Positions 1 to 8,769 of a DNA stretch of 19,576 bases are shown piece by piece. Source of the DNA: Haplosporangium gracile. Taxonomy: Eukaryota > Mortierellomycota > Mortierellomycetes > Mortierellales > Mortierellaceae. Where the stretch lies: the NCBI GenBank assembly GCA_015499985.1, contig JAAAUF010000016.1, positions 85,825 to 105,400 on the forward strand, written 5' to 3'. The notes below the pieces were generated by a model, which was not told the origin of the DNA, did no database searches, and saw only the letters and a program-made list of their open reading frames with translations. Each line of letters opens with the position of its first letter. Positions within the stretch are counted from its first letter, which is position 1. A program made the translations under genes and the position numbers.

Positions 1-118
1 AAAAAAAAAAAAAAAAAAAAGAAAAGGTTAAAAAACAAAGAAAAAAAAAAAAAAAAAAAAACAACAACAACGAAAAGTAAAAATTGAATGTTTTGCTTGC
101 TTGTTTGTTGCTTTTTAC
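1..118 (-). other. Start of intron 1 of the partial protease gene, with long homopolymer tracts
   Basis: After the donor at 118-117 the minus strand runs through AAAGCAACAAACAAGC-like sequence into two T tracts (A on the plus strand, about 1-20 and 40-60), separated by a short mixed segment. No acceptor or coding sequence of the next exon can be made out before the window ends. The homologous intron 1 in the complete gene is 223 bases long, so exon 2 of this copy would be expected just outside. Confidence 0.5.
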
Positions 119-186
119 CGCATCAGTTCTGCTTGAGAGGCTGCTGCCAGGTACAAGAGTCCTACTAATAAGAAAGTTGACTTCAT
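119..186 (-). CDS. First exon of a second Pep4-like aspartic protease (partial, runs off the left edge)
   Basis: The minus strand from 186 encodes a 22-residue signal-peptide-like start (MKSTFLLVGLLYLA..., ending ASQAELM) and stops after two bases of codon 23 at a GT donor (118-117, GTAAAA). Exon 1 of the complete protease gene (2419-2352) has the same 68-base length, same phase and same donor position, and encodes MKSTFFLAGLLSLT... ending ASQAELM. By eye the two 70-base stretches that include the donor share 51 positions, and the first 23 residues share 18. Only this exon is visible. The rest, beyond a T-rich intron start (minus strand, 118 to 1), lies outside the window. The role is presumed to be an A1-family secretory or vacuolar protease, from similarity of the signal-peptide exon alone. 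It could also be a truncated duplicate, which the window cannot decide. Confidence 0.72.
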
Positions 187-562
187 ATGTCCTATGTGTG
201 AGAGGAATGGTGGGTTTGGAGAATAAACGTAGGAGAAGTAGAAAAAAGAAAAACGAAAAACGAAAAGAAAAATATGAAGTGAACGAAGCAGGGTCAGAAA
301 AAGGAATGGAAAGGAGGGTCGTCACCAAATTTGGAAAAGACGTCGGACTTGGGGTCAGATCGCATCGGGATGCGCTGCCGAAGACTGTAGACACGCGGCG
401 CTTATTTTGAGACGATCGCGCCAGCAAAGGCGATAAAAAACAATGTAAACAAAAAGGTGCTTTTTTAATTTCACAGAGGGCCAAACTATGTTACGAAAGA
501 GAATTAAAGAAAAGGGACACAAAGAGGAAGAGAACGAGCGAACAAGGGAGAGGGCTCAGATT
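187..562. other. Intergenic: promoter of the partial protease and 3' flank of the complete protease
   Basis: This 376-base stretch lies between two same-direction minus-strand protease genes. The apparent plus-strand reading frame through 84-410 is antisense to the paralogue exon and then becomes a lysine/arginine-rich low-complexity string, so it is not called. No canonical AATAAA is seen on the minus strand downstream of the stop at 563; the nearest A-rich candidate is AATTAAAA near 465-475. Confidence 0.5.
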
Positions 563-2419
563 CTACTTGGAGGGAGCAAAACCGACGCGGTTCTTGCCTA
601 GGTCATAGACGCTGTAGAACTTGCGCAAGAAGACATCTCCGACGATCCAAAGATCACCCAGGGACTCGGGGAAGTCCATGCCCATGAAACCAGAGATACA
701 AGATCCCCCAGCATTGAGGACATAGTCAGATCCTTGGAGGGTGTACTTGGTCGATCCAAAGAAGAATGAGAACTCGGGCAACGAGGCGACCTTTTCACAC
801 TCGATTGTGTACTGGCCCGCATAATTCTTCTTGGCACCGATCTCCTTGTTGATCATCTCAGCCATCGCTGTGCTAAGGACAATCAAGGACGAGCCGGTGT
901 CGATGACAGCTCCGGCGTTCATCTGGACCTCCTCGTCGCCGAGCTGGATCTTGGACAAGTCGATCTCCCAGTATCCCTTGCGACGGACATTGTGCCACTG
1001 CAAGTCGCCTGTGAAATGGTTCGAGTCGACACCTCCAAGGGTCATCTGTCCACCAGTGGATCCGTCAGCTTGAGCCAAGTAGAATCCAAAGACGGCCTCA
1101 TCGATCAACTTTTGGTTGACTAGGTTGTAAAATGGAGGAACGACGCCCAGGACAGAGATGGTGTCGTAGCCCAGACCAAAGATACCATCAAACTTGCCAA
1201 AAGCAAACGCCAGACCGGGTTCCTTGACGGACTCACCAAAGTCCTGACCCTTGATGACGACCCCACCAACCTCGACATTGTCTTTGCTGATGATGCCCTC
1301 GAGCGATCCGCTGCCGTACTGAATCGCAAACTGGGTTCCGTTGGGGTGAAAGGATGTCGACTTTTCGGAATCGAACCGGCGGTGCAAAAAGCAGGCGATG
1401 GAGTTGCAGTGGGTCGAGGGGACCCAAAAGTTGGACGAGCCCGTGTCAAAGACAACCGAGAATGTCTGAGGGGGTGTTCCGACACTGACATCTCCATAGT
1501 ACTATTAATAGTGGACATGAGTGAATATTGTTAGCCTCAGTCGTTCCTCTCAATGCGATTCATTTGTTAATGTAGATCCGCGACAGTCTCGGTCCGAGTG
1601 GGAATACAAGTGAACAAATTTGGATGTTTTGCTGCGAAATGCAAGCATAACGTAAGTAAAAATAAAAAAAGAAAAAAAAAAGGCGCGCATTATGGAACAA
1701 TTGACCTCTTCGTCATTCGGTCTCTCCCCATTCTCCTGATCTCTCGAACGCGTATCTGTTTCGCCAAGAACTCCCTTCTCCACCCGCATACCGCAGCGGT
1801 AAAGTGTAAGTAATAAAAAGATCTTGTTCATTGTCCAAGTTCGTGCGTGCATATGCATGGCTATGCTCACAGGCCCAGGAGAACTAGTCGTACTATGTTG
1901 TTATTCTGATTGTTATTGTGAGGGATTACCTGGGCATTCATGTAGTTGGAAAGAGGAACACCATAGGTGGGCTTTCCAGAGGCGTCGAGACCAATGATTT
2001 GGTTGGCTTCGTCGGCCTTCATCTTGCGGTGGACGGATCCGAAGTACTTTTGGGTCATGTAGGCGCCCGTCTCGGAGTAGGCCAGCATTTGTTCTGCTGG
2101 GGTAATGTCTGCCTTCTTGAGGTTGATTCTGAAAGATGCATGGATATGGATCGATGAAGATTGAGAGGATGGTTAGAATATCGTCTTCTGCGTTGTATTT
2201 TTGCATGACGATGATGAGACTAAAATGTTTGATTGTAATATGGGCTTTAGGCGGCTGGAGTCGTTGTTGTCTGTGTGCGCGCAAGGACAGGAAGTCGTTG
2301 AATGGATGATGATAATGATTGTAGTGAAGGATAGAGGGCGGTCTGCCTTACCGCATCAACTCTGCCTGAGAGGCGACGGTCAAGGACAAGAGTCCCGCAA
2401 GGAAAAATGTGCTCTTCAT
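563..2419 (-). CDS. PEP4: Vacuolar aspartic protease (saccharopepsin / proteinase A type), three exons
   Basis: Exons on the minus strand are 2419-2352, 2128-1930 and 1501-563, giving 401 residues. Introns are 223 bases (GTAAGG...CAG) and 428 bases (GTAATC...TAG), and the phases join cleanly. The start is the first ATG and opens a hydrophobic signal peptide (residues 1 to about 17-19). A propeptide of roughly 70 residues follows and ends near SNYMNAQYYGDVSVGTPPQ, the conserved junction of fungal proteinase A. Both catalytic aspartates are present, D108 in FDTGSSN and D290 in IDTGSSL, with the flap QYGSGSLEG, a WVPSTHC/ACFLH cysteine loop, and the family C-terminus IVGDVFLRKFYSVYDLG. Length matches Pep4 (about 400 residues). 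The protein should act in the vacuole lumen, activating other hydrolases and degrading protein at acid pH. NGT near residue 143 is a possible N-glycosylation site. It sits directly beside the first exon of a paralogue. A secreted pepsin is the alternative, but the Pep4-like motifs favour the vacuole. Confidence 0.93.
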
Positions 2420-2922
2420 AGTATTGTGTTGATGTGAATAGGAGGTTGTGTCGATGGTGGAAGAGTAACGAGTAAAGAGTGAAAAAATGGCAACAGATAT
2501 GAACGCACAGTCGTTTCTTTTATTTCGATACGCGCGTGGCTTGGCGCTCCTTTCGCACTTCGCCCAAAAGGTAATTTACATACGTGAAAGTGAAGAGGGT
2601 GAGTAGCTTCATCACCAGTCAGCATGTTATGGATGTGATATGAGACTATACGCTATTTCCTTCCCTTCTCTCTCGGATTCATACCGTGCTTTGTCCCTTC
2701 ATCACACTCTGCTTCCTCGCCTGTGTCGCTCTCTGCAAGTGCATTCGCATAAGCCTTGTTTGAGGTTATTTTTAATGTAAGGCGCGTCTTGCCACTGCAT
2801 AAAAATGTTCTTAAGGGTATTTAGCTCTGTTTTCTCGCGCCTTTCTAATCCTTTGCCAGCTTTCTTTCTTGACATCACTAAACAGCAATCAACCCGACCC
2901 CACAGGAAAACAGGAACACAGC
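2420..2922. promoter_or_regulatory. Divergent promoter region between PEP4 and MED11
   Basis: This 503-base stretch separates the ATG of the protease (minus) from the ATG of MED11 (plus). No convincing coding sequence is seen. A TATA-like ATAAAAA lies at 2799-2805, about 120 bases before the MED11 start, followed by a pyrimidine-rich leader (2811-2870). On the other side, an AATAAAAG-like A/T box on the minus strand lies near 2517-2524, about 100 bases before the protease start. These are weak signals by eye only. Confidence 0.4.
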
Positions 2923-3831
2923 ATGGAAAATCTCGAACCTACAGACACGGACATGGCAAGCCCACCCAGCAGCTTCCACTCATCTCAACCAACGTCAACA
3001 TCTACAACAACAGCAGCGCCCGCATCACAAATACCAGAATCACAACAACACCACGCCAAGGCACCGCGGACAAGGAAAACATTTAATGACGGATACATCT
3101 ACCACCCTTATGAAGATCACTCTCAAGCGAACTGGAGCTCTCAGGGGGAAAGCAATGATGGCGATAGTGCTATGAACGATAGTCAGGCGAGCGCTACCAG
3201 GATCCTGGAACTCCGTGGTCTTGAGCGGGTATGCTTCTATTTTGCTTCTTCACGTCTGCACTGAGCTAGCTATGAAGAAAAACAAAGGCTCCCACTACGG
3301 GATTTATGCTAACTTTTCATCACCTCCTTCCCCTAATAGAGAATCATTCAGCTGCTGGAGACGGCAGGTCAAGCGATCCAAATCCTAAGTGACGAAGACG
3401 ATCCAGAAAACGCAGGCCCTATCCTAATGGACACCAGCGCCGATAGCACCAAGGCCTCAGACATGATCAAATCCCACGCTGCCGAAAAAGTCAAACAGTT
3501 TGAAGTCCTTGCCGCAGGGTACGCGACCTTGGTCAACGAGATCCAATCGGGACTGAGACGACAGTTTCACTACTTGACCAAGGCGGGCATTGCGTCGTCT
3601 CAGGTGCCGTTCAAGAATGTGGTCTATGGCGAGGAGAAGGAGCTGGAGACTTGGTTGAATGCCGTTGATGTGCTGAAGGAGAGTACGGATGGGTTAATTG
3701 AGAAGGTTGAGCGCGAGTACTTGGGCGTGAGCAAGGATAATGGGAGCAAGGATGAGTCATTGCAGACCAACAGCGCGCCACCCGCAGCAGCGGCAGCAAC
3801 AACAGCAGCAAGTATATCTGGAGATGCTTAG
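2923..3831 (+). CDS. MED11: Mediator complex subunit 11 (head module), two exons
   Basis: Exon 1 is 2923-3228 and exon 2 is 3340-3831, joined across a 111-base intron (GTATGC...AATAG) in phase 0, giving 265 residues. Residues 1 to about 90 are a low-complexity, S/T/Q/P-rich tail. The Med11 signature spans the splice: ILELRGLER joins RIIQLLETAGQAIQILSDED (residues 94-122), followed by a helix that includes EVLAAGYATLVNEIQ and then LRRQFHYLTKAGI. In known Mediator, Med11 pairs with Med22 as a helical bundle in the head module and helps recruit TFIIH to RNA polymerase II promoters. The C-terminus is an Ala/Thr-rich tail. The start is the first in-frame ATG (context AGCATGG); an alternative lies 30 bases downstream at 2953. 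Both tails make the protein longer than compact Med11 homologues. Family assignment rests on the motif, not on a search. Confidence 0.8.
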
Positions 3832-3832
3832 A

Positions 3833-3838
3833 AATAAA
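3833..3838 (+). terminator. Poly(A) signal AATAAA of MED11
   Basis: A canonical AATAAA begins two bases after the MED11 stop codon. It is unusually close, but the following A/C-rich stretch is consistent with a short 3' UTR between converging genes. Confidence 0.4.
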
Positions 3839-3909
3839 ACAGAGCTAAAAAAAGCACTAACAAAAATAACATCGACGTATTACCACAAAACGGATAAACA
3901 AAATGCGGG

Positions 3910-3915
3910 TTTATT
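3910..3915 (-). terminator. Poly(A) signal AATAAA of the FCP1/NIF-type gene
   Basis: TTTATT on the plus strand reads AATAAA on the minus strand, 84 bases beyond the stop codon at 3999-4001. It lies inside the 167-base gap between the two converging genes. Confidence 0.5.
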
Positions 3916-3998
3916 TGGATGAGATGGTAATTGAGTGAGGATGTGTGGATAATTGTTTTCTTTGTCTTGGCATAGAAAAAAGATGAAGAAGACGGAAA

Positions 3999-5149
3999 TC
4001 AAATGCTGCTCTTCTCGAGGCGGCTGACGAGGTCCGCCAGTTCGTCGGCCTCCTTTGCGTTCTCGGCGTTGTTGTTCTTGTTGGCAACATTAACATCATC
4101 TAAAAAAAAGAGTTTATATAATTAATTGGAGAAAAGAAGCGAAAAAAAAAGCGAAGGTCAAACTTGGTTAATAAGGAAAGTCTCGTAACGAAAAAGGATA
4201 AAAAGCCATAAAAGCGACCATGTTCGCAAAGAAATGTATTACCTTCGTGGAGAGGAGCGTTGGAGTTGAAGGGATAGACGCGCATGTAGGCGCTGACGTT
4301 CTTCTGGTAGATCAACTCCTCGAGGTATCTCCTGACCTTGAGCAACTCACAGTCAGTTCCGGCCCTAGCCAGATCCTCGTCAAAGTCCAGGAGCTGCACT
4401 CCGTTATAGGGTTGCAACTGAACCTTGTCAAACGAGTCGTCAATTAGGACAGTGTTGGTCTGGTCGAAAACCTCGGGCTGTTCCTCCAAAGCCTTATTGC
4501 CATCGACAACAGTCGCCGCAGCGGCTCCTTTTAATGCGGTGCTGGCCTTCTCAGTCTTGATAGCGTTCCAAATAAACTCCAGATCCTTGATGGTCAAAAC
4601 CTTCTTGTTGTAATCATGTTCCGACAGTCGAAAATCCTTGCGAGTCCACACACGATCGAGCTTGGGGACACGGTCTCCAAACCCACAGCTCAACATGGTC
4701 TCAACACTGTGGGGCTGGGCGCTAGACCAGACCATGACCTTGCAGTGCTTAAAGAGAAAATCCAGAAAAGACTGCAGGTGAGGGCGAGGGGTGACATTGC
4801 GCTTGTTGTTCTTTGCACGATAGAACAGAGTGCCATTGAGGTCCAGGACGACGAGGAGGGTGCGGGGCTTGGTTACGGTGACGGGATCCTGGAGGGCGAT
4901 TGGGCTATACGTGGGAGTAATGGCGCGGATTGGGGTAGAGGGGTAGAAGGTCTTTGTTGAAGCGTTGTAGTACATAGGGGTGGTATTGATTGTTCCAGTA
5001 GTGGGAGCAGTAGAAGTGGTCCATGCGTTCTTGGTTGCAGCATGGACGGGTGCTGGCTTTGTGGTGGATGATCGAGCTGATGGTTGTGACATCCTCTTGT
5101 GTCGGGTTGTGGTGGAGAGGAAGCGATGAAGTGGAATCAAAAAGCGCAT
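3999..5149 (-). CDS. FCP1/NIF-domain HAD phosphatase-like protein with variant DLNGT motif, two exons
   Basis: Exons are 5149-4243 and 4099-3999 (minus), with a 143-base intron (GTAATA...TTTTAG) in phase 1, giving 335 residues. The N-terminus MRFLIPLHRFLSTTTRHKR is Arg/Ser/Thr-rich without acids, like a mitochondrial presequence. A T/P-rich linker follows to about residue 95, then the FCP1-homology HAD fold. Motif I is VVLDLNGTLFYR with D103 as nucleophile. The usual second aspartate is N105. Motif II is in VMVWSSAQPHS (about 139-149), and motif III is NTVLIDDSFDKVQLQPYNG with D237/D238. Exon 2 encodes a short acidic tail ending LVSRLEKSSI. FCP1/SCP enzymes dephosphorylate phospho-Ser on proteins such as the RNA polymerase II tail, and Tim50 is a mitochondrial relative. 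With Asn at the second position, activity here is uncertain. A shorter protein could start at 5092 (MSQPSAR..., A at -3). Confidence 0.8.
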
Positions 5150-5273
5150 GTGAAGAGGGAAGACGAATATATAAAAAAAATCCACACTGTAAAAGGCTGA
5201 GTCAAGGCTCCAAGAAGGGTCGACAAAAGAGACAAGCCAATAGACAAGCACGCGCTGAAATCAGTCCAAAATA

Positions 5274-5427
5274 GGGGGTTTCAAACCTTGACATCTACAA
5301 AAAAATAAGCGCTGATTTTGATGGCTTATTGAATTACATCTGCCCTCGAGCATGCGCATTTCGATGGCTCATTTGATGGATGGCTCATTTTGGGTATAAG
5401 CCATCAAATGTCAAGGTTTGAAACCCC
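5274..5427. mobile_element. MITE-like element with 20-bp terminal inverted repeats
   Basis: GGGGTTTCAAACCTTGACAT at 5275-5294 is repeated perfectly as its reverse complement at 5408-5427. Inside, a second inverted pair follows: TTGATGGCTTAT near 5317-5328 against ATAAGCCATCAA near 5396-5407. GATGGCTCAT also occurs twice in the middle (near 5363 and 5379). The element is flanked by AAATA on both sides (5269-5273 and 5428-5432), a candidate 5-bp target duplication, although a TA duplication cannot be excluded. At 154 bases and without a coding frame, it is non-autonomous if it is a transposon. It lies about 125 bases upstream of the start codon of the FCP1/NIF-type gene, so it may lie in that promoter or leader. 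The family is not identified. Confidence 0.65.
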
Positions 5428-6308
5428 AAATAAGTACTCGGAAAGCGAAACAGGTTAAGGTTGGTGGCGCATCTATGTCGTAGCGTCGTTGCCTCCTTGC
5501 AAAAAAAATGGATGCATCGAGACCCAACGAGGCAAGAACCATTCCTCGCTAGTGCTCATCTTACCTGAACTTACGTGCGCGCAAGGGAGTCGTTGGTGAT
5601 TACGGTGATTCCTTCACGAAAAAGAAAAGCTGTTGTAAAGATGATAACAGACTCAGGAGACATTTTTATACCTGTTCACCTGCATCGAAGTCAGCACATG
5701 CACACATAGCCCCTATTTTCAGAAAATACCACTCCTCAGATGATACATATCTATCCTTAACATGCCCATATTTTACCATCCGTCGTCCATGTGTCACGTT
5801 TTAGCCTCTATCTGTCTCCCCGTTCTGCCTCTTTGCATTTGTGCCTGACTATCTGACCAATTCCCCCTGACCACTCTCCAAACCCCCTCTCTTGACAAAA
5901 AGGTCATCATTGTGGGATAGTGTGATCGCAATGACACCATAATCCCACCGTCTATCCCTAACCTTTTGGCACTTTTGCGAGATTACTCCTGCTCTGTTTT
6001 TGTTGTAAACATAAATACCCCGGGGATACTTTATCTGTTTTCGATTTTTTCTTCCTTCTTGTTCTGCAACCCCCCTTTTTTTTCATCCCTTCGCTTCAGC
6101 CCATCCTTATACAATTCACGCTTTCTTCTCAAACACGCTTTATTCGTTCCAGCAATAACACCTTTCCCCAGGACCGTTCACGAACTTAACGACCAAATAC
6201 AAGCAACAAACAGCAATCATCAGCTACAGCATCAACAACAACAACACACTCTCTCACTCATAACTCCCAACAAACACCAACACCAAAAACAATCAACACC
6301 TCCCTATC
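5428..6308. other. Intergenic: divergent promoters and long leader of the coiled-coil gene
   Basis: No coding frame is supported here. The right part holds a TATA-like ATAAATA at 6011-6017, then a T/C-rich leader (about 6040-6170) and a CAA/CAC-rich stretch (about 6190-6305) leading to the ATG at 6309. Such C/A-rich leaders are poorly structured and common before well-translated fungal genes. The left part (5430-5950) contains possible donor-like CAGGTAAG on the minus strand near 5560-5570, which could mark a 5' UTR intron of the FCP1/NIF-type gene, but nothing firm is seen. Confidence 0.4.
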
Positions 6309-7106
6309 ATGAAAGACCTCACAGCCGCAGAAATTGAGCTCGAAGCCTTGCTTGAATCCCGTCTCGAGATCCTCAGCACCCGCCTCCGAGTCTTCACCCA
6401 AGCAGCCCAGGCCCTCTTCGCCGAAACCCAAGAGCTCCACAAGGCCGTCCAATCAAAAGCCAGACGCATGTATATCATCGAAGACAACATCCTCCGTCTC
6501 CAGGGGAAACCCGGTTTGCCTCATCTCTTCACCGAAAGTGGTCTTCAGAGGCGTCCGACCGCCGGAGGGATTGGGAACAATGAGATTGAGGACATCAAGA
6601 TGGGCGTCAAGACGTTGAGGAGGAAGTTCCAGGCTGCTGGGGCGGTGGTGTCGACGGTTGGGTGGTGGAGACATTTGAAGGAAAAGGAGAATAAGACTGG
6701 CGGCAAGATTGTTGCTGTTGCCCCCGTCGTCCCCGTTACTCCTGCTGTCAAACTGTCGATCGATACATCTTCGGCTGCCATTCAAGACGCTCAACCACCA
6801 TCTCCACCCACCTCCACATCCCCAGTCGCCGCTGCCCCTGCAAGACAAGCTGTTGTCTCGCCCAAGGCTGTTCTCTCCCCAACATCGTCATCAACCAAGA
6901 AGCGAAACACCCTAGCCCTTCAAGACATCTTCACTGCCTCGTCTACGACAAAACCTTTGCATCAACACTATGCTCTCTCGCCAAGCACCGAACGTGCCAA
7001 CCCGGCCCTTGGTCTTTGCTCGCCTCCGCTGTCTCCAAGGACTGTACAGGGACCTAACGCTACATCCGGGAATTCTTTGATGCGCGGTCTCAGCCTTCGT
7101 TCTTAA
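6309..7106 (+). CDS. Unrecognised coiled-coil protein with S/T/P-rich tail, single exon
   Basis: The single-exon frame encodes 265 residues. Residues 4 to about 66 form a strongly helical, probable coiled-coil region rich in Ala, Leu and Glu (ELEALLESRLEILSTRLRVF, then AAQALFAETQELHKAVQSKA and RRMYIIEDNILRLQGKPGLP). A second short helical block, EIEDIKMGVKTLRRKFQAAG and then TVGWWRHLKEK, covers about 92-125. The rest (about 130-265) is a disordered Ala/Pro/Ser/Thr tail with several SP/TP sites (VVSPKAVLSP, LSPST, PPLSPRT) that could be proline-directed phosphosites. No signal peptide or membrane span is seen. The start is the first ATG after a long CAA-rich leader, and an AATAAA follows the stop. 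I do not recognise a family. The coiled coil suggests a scaffold or assembly role, which is only inference. Confidence 0.75.
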   Translation: MKDLTAAEIELEALLESRLEILSTRLRVFTQAAQALFAETQELHKAVQSKARRMYIIEDNILRLQGKPGLPHLFTESGLQRRPTAGGIGNNEIEDIKMGVKTLRRKFQAAGAVVSTVGWWRHLKEKENKTGGKIVAVAPVVPVTPAVKLSIDTSSAAIQDAQPPSPPTSTSPVAAAPARQAVVSPKAVLSPTSSSTKKRNTLALQDIFTASSTTKPLHQHYALSPSTERANPALGLCSPPLSPRTVQGPNATSGNSLMRGLSLRS

Positions 7107-7164
7107 ATTTTTTTTCTACCCCTCAGGAAGAATACATTTATATTCCATGTGGTCGATATTCTTG

Positions 7165-7170
7165 AATAAA
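7165..7170 (+). terminator. Poly(A) signal AATAAA of the coiled-coil gene
   Basis: CTTGAATAAAGAAC lies 59 bases after the stop codon at 7106, the expected distance for a cleavage signal. It is followed by T-rich sequence near 7200-7220. Confidence 0.6.
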
Positions 7171-7289
7171 GAACTCTTTCTAAAGCAGTTTTGTTATTGA
7201 CAGTTGCATTTTTTTAAAAAATATTCGTACAAGCAAATGTCCAGATGATAGTATACAATAGAAGGACGACAAGAAATCGTAAACAGATC

Positions 7290-8769
7290 CTAGGCATTCT
7301 CCTTGGGGATAACAAAAAGCTCACGGAAGAGCTCCAGCTCGGTCTTCATGGCCATGTACTCCAGCCTTATAATGCGCAATCTTTCACGAGGATCACCCAG
7401 GTATTGAGCCGTATCCACCCGTTCGAGATCGGGACCAAACGAAAACTCCCTTGACAGGAGCGGCGATGGGCGATTGGTGCTATTTACAGTGCTGTGGGGC
7501 AAGTACTCGAACAGTAGACCGTCGTGTGGATCGTTCAGCAAAGCGTAAACGTGGCTCTCGGGATCCTCTGCAAGGACTTTCAGCTGGTTGTGGGTGCTGG
7601 GACGCTGGGGGCCTCGACTAGGCTGTCTGGCTGCATCGATCTCGGCTTGGTCCACCTCCGAATAGTCCCCAAACGCTTCGCGTCTATTTTGAAAGTCTTC
7701 ACAGGCCTCACTCATTTGGAGTAGCCATTCCAGCCGTGAGTGTCGAAGGCTCAGGAACATCGATACGAAACAGACGCGTTTGACGAATAGGAGCTGGCTT
7801 TCTCTGTCGTGCTGGATGCGTCGGATGACCCATTGACATCGAAGGCCTGCGATAAAGTGGATTCCGGAGAGGAAAAAAGTTGGAGCAAGTTGGAAGAGAA
7901 GCGAGCCCCAGGTGTCACCGCGAGAAGAGTGGAAGCTGCATGTCCGAGATGAGATCTGGGCGGGAAGATGTGCAGCAGAAGAGTTGACGCCAAGACCCTG
8001 GGCGATCCAAGATCCGAACCTGTAGAGGCGAGGGAAATGTTTGATCATGAAAGGTGCTGCTGGTTCTGTCGAAAGTACGTATCGAAGGGCGATTGCGGCG
8101 CTCAGACTAAATTGTTACGAATATGATTCGTGTGAAAATGGTATAAGCGAGTTGGTTCATTAATTGGTCACAACAATATTTTCTCTTTGGTGGCGATGAA
8201 ATAAGGGGAGTGACACACTTACAGGTACGTACAGACTTGGTTGGTTCGTAGATCGACATATCTGTCGCCTGTACGCATCATCTCCTGGGCAGCACTCCGG
8301 ATCATTTTGCCTCTTTCGCTCCTAAACAACGAATACGACTCGATCCACTGCCTCAACTCCTCTACCATCAATCAATAAACCATTTCTACGTCAGTTAATG
8401 AAGGCATATGCAAGACATTTTGCATAATAACAGCGACAAGCTCAAACCAACTACCGAAAAAAAAGAGAGCAAGTAAAGGGCGAAGTCCTTACCTACAGAG
8501 ATAGAGCGCAGCTCAGATTTCGGGGGATTGCCAGAGTACTCCTGAAGGAGTTTTTCCATGTTTTCGATGTTGGTGTCGAGCAGTTTAATCAAGGACGAAA
8601 GGGTTTCCAGATCGTGAAGAGCGAGGCTGAGCATGTGTGCCTTGTACGGCCGGTGGTGTGACAGATAGCGACGTTGGTACTTTGCTGACTTGCGCCAGCA
8701 GAGGTTAGAGAGGTAGACATGGGCAGCGGCGGTGAGCCCCAGTCCGATGGGAAATGAGGCCAGATTCAT
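7290..8769 (-). CDS. Unrecognised protein with hydrophobic segments, three exons
   Basis: Exons are 8769-8493, 8361-8223 and 8106-7290 (minus), with introns of 131 and 116 bases (GTAAGG...GGTAG and GTAAGT...TTTAG). Phases 1 and 2 join cleanly to give 410 residues. The frame reads SISV, EELRQWIESYSLF, ..., QVCTYLLSAAIALRYVL across the splices. Hydrophobic stretches lie at about 7-25 (IGLGLTAAAHVYLSNLCW), 136-152, 204-227 (SLLFQLAPTFFLSGIHFIAG) and 244-259, so it is probably membrane-associated. Between them are helical, charged segments (about 40-85 and 95-125). The C-terminal third is hydrophilic. The start is the first ATG; the open frame upstream has no ATG and is S/P/H-rich leader. I do not recognise the family and assign no function. 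A peroxisomal or mitochondrial membrane protein is conceivable but unsupported. Confidence 0.75.

Noticed and set aside
1..60. Poly(A) tracts as a possible retroposed mRNA tail
   Set aside because: No adjacent processed gene or target duplication is visible, and the tract falls in the intron of the partial protease gene as T-rich intronic sequence.
84..410. 108-codon plus-strand frame near the left edge, starting with a hydrophobic segment
   Set aside because: Its first part is the complement of the paralogous protease exon (119-186), and the remainder is Lys/Arg/Glu low complexity from A-rich sequence.
1550..1870. Open frames on both strands at 1550-1870
   Set aside because: They lie within the 428-base intron 2 of the protease gene, between a clear donor (1929-1928) and acceptor (1503-1502).
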